Shown here piece after piece: positions 1 to 5,999 of a stretch of DNA of 6,879 nucleotides. The translations under genes and the position numbers were made by a program. How positions within the stretch are numbered: the first letter of the stretch is position 1; each line of letters begins with the position of its first letter. The DNA is from Bacteroidota bacterium. Its GTDB lineage: Bacteria > Bacteroidota > Bacteroidia > Flavobacteriales > Weeksellaceae. Below the pieces are notes generated by a model. It saw nothing but the letters and a program-made list of their open reading frames with translations, made no database searches and had not been told where the DNA came from. The stretch lies in assembly GCA_023388015.1 (NCBI GenBank), contig JAEWHB010000169.1, forward strand, positions 1 through 6,879, in the 5' to 3' direction.

Positions 1-788
1 AGGTAGATTTAATTACTGCTGACGAAGAAGTTGAGTTAGCGCAAAAAATCAAAGCGGGTGACCGTTTGGCTTTGGAAAAACTAACCAAAGCGAATTTACG
101 TTTCGTAGTTTCGGTTGCAAAACAATACCAGAACCAAGGATTGAGTTTGCCGGATTTGATTAACGAAGGAAATTTAGGTTTGATCAAAGCCGCACAGCGT
201 TTTGACGAAACACGTGGATTTAAGTTTATTTCGTATGCCGTTTGGTGGATTCGTCAATCGATCCTTCAAGCATTGGCCGAACAGTCACGTATCGTACGTT
301 TGCCTTTGAACAAAATCGGTTCCATCAATAAAATCAACAAAGCTTATGCGACTTTGGAGCAGGAGCATGAACGCGCACCATCTGCAGAAGAGATCTCGGA
401 ATTGCTTGATATGTCGGAAAGTGACGTAAAGGAGTCAATGAAAAATTCCGGGCGTCACGTTTCCATGGATGCGCCTTTGGTAGAAGGAGAAGACTCTAAT
501 CTTTATGACGTTTTGAACACAGGTGAATCACCAAGTCCTGACGGGGAATTGATGACCGAGTCATTGCGTATCGAAATCGAACGTGCTTTGCAGACGCTGA
601 CACCGAGAGAAGCGGATTTGATTCGTTTGTATTTCGGATTAAATGGCGCTCATCCGATGACTTTGGAAGAAATTGGTGAAACATTTGATTTGACAAGAGA
701 AAGAGTTCGTCAGATAAAAGAAAAAGCAATCAGAAGATTGAAACATACTTCAAGAAGCAAGATTTTGAAATCTTACATCGGAAGATAA
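1..788 (+). CDS. rpoD: RNA polymerase primary sigma factor RpoD/SigA, 5' end cut by window edge
   Basis: Primary (housekeeping) sigma-70 factor, which directs RNA polymerase to most promoters. The frame is open from base 3, giving 261 visible residues; Bacteroidota RpoD is about 287 residues, so only some 26 N-terminal residues should be missing. Numbering from the first complete codon, region 2 covers roughly residues 29-97 (NLRFVVSVAKQYQNQGL, then the -10-reading YAVWWIRQSILQAL at 78-91), region 3 about 98-170, and region 4 about 186-255. The region 4.2 helix-turn-helix is at 218-247 (LEEIGETFDLTRERVRQIKE). As known for this phylum, the protein lacks the large region 1.1 insertion of E. coli RpoD. 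The TTG at 66 is an internal leucine codon, not a start, because the conserved ADEEVELAQKIKAGD segment lies upstream in frame. The gene ends in TAA and is followed by an intrinsic terminator. Confidence 0.97.
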   Translation, partial: VDLITADEEVELAQKIKAGDRLALEKLTKANLRFVVSVAKQYQNQGLSLPDLINEGNLGLIKAAQRFDETRGFKFISYAVWWIRQSILQALAEQSRIVRLPLNKIGSINKINKAYATLEQEHERAPSAEEISELLDMSESDVKESMKNSGRHVSMDAPLVEGEDSNLYDVLNTGESPSPDGELMTESLRIEIERALQTLTPREADLIRLYFGLNGAHPMTLEEIGETFDLTRERVRQIKEKAIRRLKHTSRSKILKSYIGR

Positions 789-816
789 TTTTAATCAATC
801 TAAAAACCGTATATCG

Positions 817-842
817 AGCCCGTTCTTTGAGCGGGCTTTTTT
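817..842 (+). terminator. Intrinsic terminator of rpoD
   Basis: AGCCCG (817-822) pairs with CGGGCT (832-837). The stem can extend inward by three more pairs (one G-U) to a TTT loop, and a run of six T ends at 842. It lies 28 nt after the rpoD stop and before the rpe promoter box, so rpoD and rpe are probably separate transcription units. Confidence 0.9.
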
Positions 843-876
843 CATAGATTTTTTTTAATTCGAAGTTTTACTTCTT

Positions 877-884
877 TATCTTTG
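877..884 (+). promoter_or_regulatory. Candidate Bacteroidota -7 promoter box for rpe
   Basis: TATCTTTG matches the TAnnTTTG consensus recognised by the Bacteroidota primary sigma factor. It lies 16 nt before the rpe ATG and just after the rpoD terminator, so the leader would be only about 10 nt. No clear TTTG -33 box is present; an AT-rich stretch with eight T (849-856) lies at about that distance. Confidence 0.6.
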
Positions 885-900
885 CCTAAAACAAACAAAT

Positions 901-1548
901 ATGCCCATCATTGCTCCTTCCGTTCTAGCTGCCGACTTTGGTAATTTGCAAAGAGACATTGAAATGATTAACCGCAGTAATGCAGAATGGATACATCTCG
1001 ATGTAATGGATGGAGTTTTTGTACCCAATATTTCTTACGGAATGCCGGTTATAAAAGCAATTGACGATTTATCTGACAAAGTACTGGACGTTCATTTGAT
1101 GATTGTCCAACCAGAGCGTTATATCAAAGATTTTAAAGAAGTTGGCGCTGATGTCCTAACCATTCATTACGAAGCTTCCACTCATCTTCATAGAACTGTA
1201 CAAGCGATAAAAGATGAAGGCATGAAAGCCGGAGTTGCATTGAACCCTCATACGCCTGTGCATTTACTAGAAGACATCATCAAAGACATTGATTTACTTT
1301 TAATAATGAGTGTCAACCCTGGTTTTGGAGGACAAAAATTCATTCAACACACTTATGAAAAAATTGTTCAGGCCGCAGAATTAATCGATCGTAAAAATGC
1401 TGAAGTGTTAATTGAAGTTGATGGGGGAGTTGGACCGGGCAACGCAGCACAACTCACACAATTAGGCGCAGATGTACTAGTAGCGGGAAATGCAGTTTTT
1501 AGTGCAGTCGATACATTGGAGACCATAAGAGAAATGGCTAGTCTTTGA
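901..1548 (+). CDS. rpe: Ribulose-phosphate 3-epimerase
   Basis: Cytosolic enzyme interconverting D-ribulose 5-phosphate and D-xylulose 5-phosphate in the pentose phosphate pathway; a metal-dependent TIM barrel. The 215 residues match the usual family length. The N-terminal strand IAPSVLAADF (4-13) carries the catalytic-site serine; HLDVMDGVFVPN (32-43) supplies metal ligands His32 and Asp34 and the proton-exchange Asp region; DVHLMI (63-68) supplies His65. The phosphate and substrate loop is MSVNPGFGGQKF (136-147), and the second acidic metal ligand is Asp174 in EVDGGV. The C-terminal LVAGNAVF is the phosphate-gripping helix start. The ATG is chosen because MPIIAPSVLAADF is the canonical N-terminus and the promoter box lies immediately upstream. 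No Shine-Dalgarno is visible, as usual for the phylum. No convincing GC-rich terminator follows, so some read-through into the next gene is possible. Confidence 0.97.
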   Translation: MPIIAPSVLAADFGNLQRDIEMINRSNAEWIHLDVMDGVFVPNISYGMPVIKAIDDLSDKVLDVHLMIVQPERYIKDFKEVGADVLTIHYEASTHLHRTVQAIKDEGMKAGVALNPHTPVHLLEDIIKDIDLLLIMSVNPGFGGQKFIQHTYEKIVQAAELIDRKNAEVLIEVDGGVGPGNAAQLTQLGADVLVAGNAVFSAVDTLETIREMASL

Positions 1549-1585
1549 TCATTCGGCATTATTTTTTTAGTTTTTAGTTAATTAA

Positions 1586-1615
1586 TTTTTTTTTTACTAA
1601 AAGTTAGTATATTCG
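1586..1615 (+). promoter_or_regulatory. Possible promoter of the tandem secreted-protein genes, with T10 run
   Basis: A run of ten T (1586-1595) is followed by TATATTCG (1608-1615), which matches TAnnTTTG at all but one position. The box is 18 nt before the ATG at 1634. The T run sits where a -33 element would be expected, and no TTTG is seen there. The rest of the 85-nt rpe-to-ATG gap is AT-rich and holds nothing else recognisable. Confidence 0.35.
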
Positions 1616-1633
1616 CATTTCCTAACTAAAACT

Positions 1634-2251
1634 ATGAAAACTAAAAAACTCTCTCTAGGGATTTTTATAATCCTTTTTTCACAATTTTCTTTCGCTCAAG
1701 TAGGGATAAACACTGAAACCCCAAGACCAGGTTCGGCATTGGACATAAACGGTAGTATGAAAGCCGCAAATGTTTTGCTGCCTCAAAATCTTCCTGCTAT
1801 TTCACCTACCGAGAGGGAAACTTTTGTTTATTTGGTACAAAATCAAACCACAGGCGCAATTGAACATTTAGATTTGGCTGCTACCGGTAGTACAACCGGA
1901 GGCATCTCTTCTATCTTGACCTATCAACTCACAAACGTACTGGGTGACTGGGTTTTGGATTTTGACACCAAAATTAGTGCAACAGATTATGCGCTAGTTA
2001 TTCTTTCTGCTTGGTTTGACCAAGATTTAGAAGGAAACAATCCTGCACCTCCTGTTGCCAGAACAAAGCAAATAGGTGACACCTGGCATTTGGAAGCAGA
2101 TTACTCTGCAGTTTCATCAGATGCCAATGGAACATGGAATATAACCTGCGTGGTTTATCCTAAGACCTATGCCAAAATATTTCCGTTGCAGACGGTAAAT
2201 ATGAATGGTAATTCAACTGCTGCTGCCTCCACAGCTATTGTAAGTTACTAA
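1634..2251 (+). CDS. Secreted protein of unknown function, first of three tandem paralogues
   Basis: I do not recognise a named family. The 205-residue product has a type I signal peptide: basic MKTKK, a hydrophobic core LSLGIFIILFSQFSF, and probable cleavage after Ala21 (SFA|Q). The mature protein starts QVGINTETP and continues to ALDINGS (about 22-41). This segment type is common at the front of Bacteroidota exported proteins and in phage tail-fibre-like proteins. A low-complexity Thr/Gly/Ser stretch (about 82-92) precedes the C-terminal region. That region contains DFDTKISATDYALVI (109-123), then GDTWHLEADY (148-157), WNITCVVYPKTYAKIF (168-183) and a TVNMNGNSTAAA tail (187-198). It resembles the two genes downstream in the same order of elements, suggesting a beta-rich domain. 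There is no lipobox cysteine and no T9SS C-terminal sorting domain that I can see, so the destination (periplasm or outside) is open. The start follows CCTAACTAAAACT, with no Shine-Dalgarno. Confidence 0.85.
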   Translation: MKTKKLSLGIFIILFSQFSFAQVGINTETPRPGSALDINGSMKAANVLLPQNLPAISPTERETFVYLVQNQTTGAIEHLDLAATGSTTGGISSILTYQLTNVLGDWVLDFDTKISATDYALVILSAWFDQDLEGNNPAPPVARTKQIGDTWHLEADYSAVSSDANGTWNITCVVYPKTYAKIFPLQTVNMNGNSTAAASTAIVSY

Positions 2252-2253
2252 AT

Positions 2254-2265
2254 ACTCTTAACTAT
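2254..2265 (+). repeat. Intergenic 12-mer ACTCTTAACTAT, copy 1
   Basis: ACTCTTAACTAT lies 6 nt before the ATG of the second tandem gene. The identical 12-mer lies 6 nt before the third gene. It could be a remnant of the duplication that made the array or a translation-initiation element. The first gene has a looser version (CCTAACTA, 1621-1628). Confidence 0.7.
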
Positions 2266-2271
2266 ATTTTT

Positions 2272-2949
2272 ATGAAAACCAACCTTCTATGTTGGCTGTT
2301 CCTAGCAGCCAGTTTTACCTTGAATGCGCAAGTCGGAATCGGCGTAACTACACCTACTCAAATGCTTGAAGTTGATGGTGGCGATGTGTATGTAAACAAT
2401 AAGTTTTACATCAATAGTTTACCAGCCTACGATGGTTTAACTTATGGACCGGATAAATTCAGAATTGTGGCAGCTGATAAGTCGAGCGAGGCTCATGGAG
2501 CGGCTGTTGATGGAAGAATCATGGAATTTGTAGGGAATCAGGAAATAATGCCCATTATTATACAACCCTATCAAATAACCGGTGTCAGTAAAGATAACTT
2601 AAGAGACCTGGATCTGAACATATCCACTTCTAAATATGTAATTTCAATTTGTAATTTCCAAGCAACGCCAATAGGTGGGAGTTTGGGAATTTACCGAAAA
2701 AGCACCACTACTTCCGGTGGCAACACTTCATATGTTTACGATAATTTTGTCATCAGAGCTTTTGAAAGCGCAGGGAAATGGCATGTTGAAATAAGGGCAA
2801 GAGAAGCCGATCCGCAAACTGGCTCTTATGAATACAACTTTGACATTGTATTGTTTCCAAAAAGATTCTTTAGAAACTTAGGTACAGTACCTTACGACCT
2901 AGATGGCGAAAACACAGGCGCCGCAGCCTCTCCTCCATCCGGAATATAA
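2272..2949 (+). CDS. Secreted protein of unknown function, second of three tandem paralogues
   Basis: The 225-residue product has a type I signal peptide (MKTNLLCWLFLAASFTLNA) with probable cleavage after Ala19, leaving mature QVGIGVTTPTQMLEVDGG (20-37), the clearest copy of the shared N-terminal motif. Cys7 is inside the hydrophobic core, so it is not a lipobox. The middle (about 40-98) is unlike the neighbouring paralogues and includes VDGRIMEFVGNQEI. The C-terminal region follows the family pattern: LDLNISTSKYVISI (113-126), a Ser/Thr/Gly-rich loop (about 143-153), IRAFESAGKWHVEIRARE (161-178), YEYNFDIVLFPKRFFRNL (186-203) and a TV...DGENTGAAASPPS tail (205-223). It starts 20 nt after the preceding stop on the same strand, so co-transcription is likely. 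Function is unknown; a surface, adhesive or envelope role is inference only. Confidence 0.85.
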   Translation: MKTNLLCWLFLAASFTLNAQVGIGVTTPTQMLEVDGGDVYVNNKFYINSLPAYDGLTYGPDKFRIVAADKSSEAHGAAVDGRIMEFVGNQEIMPIIIQPYQITGVSKDNLRDLDLNISTSKYVISICNFQATPIGGSLGIYRKSTTTSGGNTSYVYDNFVIRAFESAGKWHVEIRAREADPQTGSYEYNFDIVLFPKRFFRNLGTVPYDLDGENTGAAASPPSGI

Positions 2950-2955
2950 ACTCTA

Positions 2956-2967
2956 ACTCTTAACTAT
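2956..2967 (+). repeat. Intergenic 12-mer ACTCTTAACTAT, copy 2
   Basis: Identical to 2254-2265 and at the same 6-nt distance from the next ATG. A shorter related CTCTAACT overlaps its left side (2951-2958). Confidence 0.7.
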
Positions 2968-2973
2968 CTAATC

Positions 2974-3615
2974 ATGAAAAATTTTATCCAATTAATTGTA
3001 TTCATTGGGACTGTTTCTTTGAACGCTCAAATCGGAATAGGGCTACCCACCAATCAACAACCTGTAGAAACTTTGGAAGTAAATGGAACTTTCCAATTAC
3101 GCACAGGTAACGAACTATTTCTTGAAGATCCCGGATTCTATACTGGCGTTTCAGGAAATTCAATCCTTTTGGTTAAAAACACTGAAACAAATAATCTAAA
3201 TAAGTTCGATCCTGCTGCAATGCCGTTTTCATCTGTTAGTTATATTCCTTATCATTTTGATAATGTAAATAAACACGGACTGCATAATTATGACACAAAA
3301 ATAGACGCAACGAAATTTTATGTAACCATTGGAGGTTTCTTTGTAGTGACAAAAGATGGTGGGACTTCAATTGCCGTAGATGGTAGCAAATCCCATTTCC
3401 CTCTATATTCTGCTCGCGCATTTGTTGAGAATGGAACTTGGCGATTGCAATTTGACTTAAACAAAAATCGGGAATTCCCTGATTTAGTAGATATTTATTT
3501 GAATGTTTCTATCTATTATAAAAATTTCCTTACCCAAACCAATGCGGTCAAAACTGTTAATATGGGAAATGCAGAAACGGGTGTAACGACAAAACCAATT
3601 GGAGCAATTGATTGA
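2974..3615 (+). CDS. Secreted protein of unknown function, third of three tandem paralogues
   Basis: The 213-residue product has a signal peptide MKNFIQLIVFIGTVSLNA with probable cleavage after Ala18. Mature QIGIGLPTNQQPVETLEVNG (19-38) is the shared N-terminal motif with a few extra residues between P and LEV. The middle (about 40-88) differs from both neighbours. The C-terminal region aligns best with the first gene: YDTKIDATKFYVTI (106-119) against FDTKISATDYALVI, ARAFVENGTWRLQFDL (147-162), IYLNVSIYYKNFLTQT (174-189), and a TVNMGNAETG tail (194-203) against TVNMNGNSTA. It starts 24 nt after the preceding stop and is followed by a long inverted repeat that probably ends the transcript. It has no recognised enzymatic motif, T9SS tail or lipobox. 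The function is unknown. Confidence 0.85.
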   Translation: MKNFIQLIVFIGTVSLNAQIGIGLPTNQQPVETLEVNGTFQLRTGNELFLEDPGFYTGVSGNSILLVKNTETNNLNKFDPAAMPFSSVSYIPYHFDNVNKHGLHNYDTKIDATKFYVTIGGFFVVTKDGGTSIAVDGSKSHFPLYSARAFVENGTWRLQFDLNKNREFPDLVDIYLNVSIYYKNFLTQTNAVKTVNMGNAETGVTTKPIGAID

Positions 3616-3634
3616 TTTTAAACAACCTATCCAG

Positions 3635-3668
3635 CAAAAGCCATAATTAATATTAATTGTGGTTTTTG
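3635..3668. terminator. 34-nt inverted repeat between convergent genes, probable bidirectional terminator
   Basis: Arms 3635-3651 and 3652-3668 pair along their whole length on the + strand transcript (15 Watson-Crick and two G-U pairs, minus the central bases needed for a loop). The right arm ends with TTTTTG, giving a U-tract for + strand transcripts. The core 3645-3658 (AATTAATATTAATT) is a perfect palindrome. On the - strand the two wobbles become C-A mismatches, so termination should be weaker that way. The repeat covers the stop codon (3653-3655) and last four sense codons of the hydrolase gene. The stem is AU-rich, so strength is uncertain. Confidence 0.65.
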
Positions 3669-4618
3669 TCTTTGAAGAATTCCAAAGCCCTAATTTCTGA
3701 ATAAGAAAATTCTGAATTTTTCAGAGGAAATGCGCAATGTCCACCATTTTTGGGTGTTTCCAAATACACAAACGCATGATTTTTGGCAAAATCAATGGGA
3801 TAACATTCCTCGCCCAAAAACGGGTCGTCCCAAGCATTTAGAACCAAAACAGGTGTTTGGATTTTTCCCATCACGTAGGCCGGAGAAGCTTTCTCATAAT
3901 AATCTTCGCGTCCCATAAAACCGTGCAAAGGCGCAGTAAAAAACTCATCGATTTCGTCAAAAGTTCTGATTTGTTTTAATTTTCCCCAATCCACTGCGTC
4001 CGGAAATTGAACAGCTTTTGCTTTGAGTTTTTTAGAAATTTTCCGGGTAAAATTTTTCAGGTAAACTTTGTTGAATCCCCTTTTTAGAGTTTCTGCACTT
4101 GATTTCAACTGAATAGGCGTAGAAACAGCAACCGCAGCTTTGATTCGGGCATCAACATCAGTAGAGCCAAGATAATTCATAATTTGAGCGCCGCCCATGG
4201 AAAATCCCATAAGATAAATTTCCTCGAAATTTTTATCCAAAACGAAATCCACCATTTCTGAAAAATCTTCTACAACTCCATGGTGATAAAGCTTCGGCAA
4301 ACGGTTTATTTCTCCGCTACAACTTCGGTTGTTCCATGCAAAAACCGAAAAATCATTTTGAAGAAAGTATTTGGCGCTTGTGTTATTGTAAGTGCGATTG
4401 GAGGCGCCTTCCAGTCCGTGGCATAGGATAATAGCCTTTTTTGGGTTTTTATGAATGAAATCAATGTCAAGGAAATCACCATCGGTCAATTCCAACCGAT
4501 GGCGTTGGTAATCGGGCGGTGTAGTCTTTTTAAATCTTCCCATGTAAATTGTAGATACATGCGGATTTCTATAAAAAAATGAAGGCGCAACATATTTAGA
4601 TTCAGCAACTAACGGCAT
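3653..4618 (-). CDS. YheT-type alpha/beta-fold hydrolase (COG0429)
   Basis: Predicted cytosolic serine hydrolase of 321 residues, the usual length for the YheT (E. coli) group; the physiological substrate is not established. Family hallmarks in order: FYRNPHVSTI (15-24), DGDFLDIDF (46-54), the oxyanion-side LCHGLEGASNRTY (65-77), the family signature WNNRSCSGEINR (95-106) followed by YHHGVVEDF (111-119), and the nucleophile elbow GFSMGG with Ser140. The rest of the triad is Asp264 or Asp265 in NAWDDPFLG and His294 in GGHCAF. No signal peptide is seen. The start codon shares one base with the stop of the DUF721 gene (TAATG), so translation is probably coupled to it. This is the last gene of the recF-DUF721-hydrolase operon, and its 3' end lies in the inverted repeat shared with the convergent secreted-protein array. 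Confidence 0.92.
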   Translation of the reverse strand: MPLVAESKYVAPSFFYRNPHVSTIYMGRFKKTTPPDYQRHRLELTDGDFLDIDFIHKNPKKAIILCHGLEGASNRTYNNTSAKYFLQNDFSVFAWNNRSCSGEINRLPKLYHHGVVEDFSEMVDFVLDKNFEEIYLMGFSMGGAQIMNYLGSTDVDARIKAAVAVSTPIQLKSSAETLKRGFNKVYLKNFTRKISKKLKAKAVQFPDAVDWGKLKQIRTFDEIDEFFTAPLHGFMGREDYYEKASPAYVMGKIQTPVLVLNAWDDPFLGEECYPIDFAKNHAFVYLETPKNGGHCAFPLKNSEFSYSEIRALEFFKDKNHN

Positions 4619-4911
4619 TAGATAAATTTTATATCCTGAATGAATTCCTTTCCGATTCCTTCGTTGATATGCGCAATTATTTTACTCTTCCCGTATTGAA
4701 GTTCATTTTTCAATTCGGGAGAATTCATTTTGACAAACAAAACCTGCTTTGTTACATGCACATTTTCAACATATTTCATAATCACACCTTTCATCATATC
4801 AGCAAATAATTCTTCTGCCTGAACGGAAAGTAATTTTTCTTCGATTCCCCAAACACTGATCAGAGATTGAATCGCTTCGCCCAAAGTCTGTTTGTTGTCC
4901 TTTCTTTTCAT
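4618..4911 (-). CDS. DUF721 (DciA-like) protein, recF-linked
   Basis: A 97-residue protein of the DUF721 family. DciA, the characterised relative in Proteobacteria and Actinobacteria, loads the replicative helicase DnaB; transfer of that role to this short Bacteroidota form is inference. The pattern seen is the N-terminal LGEAIQSLISVWGIEEKL (10-27), a conserved Trp21, then a KH-like alternation of VENVHVTKQVLFVKMNSPELKNEL (48-71, residues in order) and a C-terminal INEGIGKEFIQDIKFI (82-97). Placement next to recF is typical for Bacteroidota. Its ATG overlaps the recF stop by 4 nt (ATGA), and its own stop overlaps the hydrolase start by 1 nt, so it depends on the same transcript. The ORF on the opposite strand here is a shadow. 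Confidence 0.88.
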   Translation of the reverse strand: MKRKDNKQTLGEAIQSLISVWGIEEKLLSVQAEELFADMMKGVIMKYVENVHVTKQVLFVKMNSPELKNELQYGKSKIIAHINEGIGKEFIQDIKFI

Positions 4912-5987
4912 AATCGGAAAATTTTACTGTCGGAATTAATTTTCCGAATTATACCTTCAGTTCGCTCCGGATGCGTATCCGAAATAAAAATCTGTCCAAA
5001 TCGGTCTTCGTTTACCAATTTAATCAATTGCTCCACTCTTGATTCATCCAATTTATCAAAAATATCATCAAGCAACAGCAAAGGCGTTAATTCAGATGAA
5101 TTCCGTATCAATTCGAGTTGCGTGAGCTTCAGTGCAATCAAGTACGATTTTTGTTGCCCTTGCGAACCGAATTTTTTAATCGGATAATTCATTATATTCA
5201 AATCCAAATCGTCTTTGTGAATACCCTGTGTGGTGTATTGCGCGCTTCTGTCACGTTGAAGATTATCGGACAATAAATCCTTGAAAGAATTATTTTCCAA
5301 TTGGGATTGATACTTGATTCCTACTTTTTCATTTCCACCCGATAAATGATTGTAATATTCCTGAAAAATCGGCAGAAACTCAATGATTAAGTTTTGACGT
5401 TCCTGATGAATTGAAACGCCTAATTCAACCAATTCTTCATCATAAATTTCAAGGGAAACTTTGTCAAATGTATTATTTTGAAAAAAGTATTTCAAAAGTG
5501 CATTTCTTTGGGCCAAAACACGATTGTATCGGATCAATTTTTGCAAATATTCTTTATTGGACTGCGAAATGATGTTGTCCACAAACTTCCGCCTCACTTC
5601 GCTGCCTTCTTTGATCAAGTCTAAATCATAAGGCGAAATCATCACGACCGGATAAAGCCCGATGTGGTCAGAAATCCGGTCATAGGCTTTGGAATTACGT
5701 TTTAAAATTTTGGCTTTGTCTTTCTGAACACCACAAAAAATCACTTCTTCGTTTCCGTTTTTCTCGAAATTCCCTTCGAGTGAAAAAAACTCTTCTCCGA
5801 ACTGGATATTTAATGCATCAGAATAATTCAAATAGCTTTTGGTAAGCGCCAAATAATGAACGGCATCCAGCACATTGGTTTTTCCAACGCCATTTTGCCC
5901 GACAAAAGCATTTATTTTGGGAGAAAAGTCAAATTCAGATTCAGTGAAATTTTTAAAATTCCGAAGTATGATGGACTTTAGAAACAT
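4908..5987 (-). CDS. recF: DNA replication and repair protein RecF
   Basis: SMC-like ATPase of the RecFOR pathway, which loads RecA at single-strand gaps and stalled forks. The 359 residues match the family length. The N-terminus MFLKSIILRNFKNF is canonical and supports the ATG at 5985-5987. Walker A is GQNGVGKT (30-37), followed by LDAVHYLALTKSYL. The conserved YPVVMISPYDLDLIKEGSEVRRKFVD runs from Tyr112 to Asp137. The DDL of GIHKDDLDL (255-263) precedes the ABC signature SQGQQKS (275-281), Walker B LLLLDDIFDKLD (303-314) with Asp307/Asp308, and the Q-to-H switch region FISDTHPERT (334-343). The domain order is the RecF one, with no long coiled coil. It is the first gene of an overlapping three-gene operon; a TAATTTTG box lies directly upstream. 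Confidence 0.97.
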   Translation of the reverse strand: MFLKSIILRNFKNFTESEFDFSPKINAFVGQNGVGKTNVLDAVHYLALTKSYLNYSDALNIQFGEEFFSLEGNFEKNGNEEVIFCGVQKDKAKILKRNSKAYDRISDHIGLYPVVMISPYDLDLIKEGSEVRRKFVDNIISQSNKEYLQKLIRYNRVLAQRNALLKYFFQNNTFDKVSLEIYDEELVELGVSIHQERQNLIIEFLPIFQEYYNHLSGGNEKVGIKYQSQLENNSFKDLLSDNLQRDRSAQYTTQGIHKDDLDLNIMNYPIKKFGSQGQQKSYLIALKLTQLELIRNSSELTPLLLLDDIFDKLDESRVEQLIKLVNEDRFGQIFISDTHPERTEGIIRKINSDSKIFRL

Positions 5988-5991
5988 CCTT

Positions 5992-5999
5992 CAAAATTA
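5992..5999 (-). promoter_or_regulatory. Candidate -7 box just upstream of recF
   Basis: On the - strand TAATTTTG fits TAnnTTTG and ends only 4 nt before the recF ATG. If used, transcription would start at or within a few bases of the start codon (leaderless or nearly so). No good TTTG -33 box is seen. The surrounding gap (5988-6076) has no other recognisable element and no clear terminator for the upstream TerC-family gene, so read-through from it is also possible. Confidence 0.35.

Noticed and set aside
66..68. TTG as the start of the sigma factor gene
   Set aside because: The frame is open upstream and encodes conserved sigma-70 region 1.2 residues, so the gene is simply cut by the window edge.
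496..729. Minus-strand ORF inside rpoD
   Set aside because: It is antisense to a strongly conserved gene, matches no family I know and has no promoter or start context.
1596..1608. Small inverted repeat ACTAA-AAG-TTAGT as an operator
   Set aside because: Five AT-rich base pairs in a very AT-rich gap are expected by chance, and no regulator gene is nearby.
2290..2292. Cys7 of the second secreted protein as a lipobox
   Set aside because: The cysteine is at the start of the hydrophobic core, too early for a lipobox, and a good type I site (LNA|Q) follows.
2880..3615. T9SS C-terminal sorting domain on the secreted proteins
   Set aside because: The C-termini lack the usual terminal beta-rich pattern ending in a basic KxxK-like segment, and they are short tails rich in Gly, Ala, Thr and Pro.
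3730..3918. Plus-strand ORF opposite the hydrolase gene
   Set aside because: It is a shadow of the real gene, with low-complexity, unrecognisable translation.
4867..5187. Plus-strand ORF opposite recF and the DUF721 gene
   Set aside because: It spans the overlap of two well-supported genes on the other strand and has no coding features.
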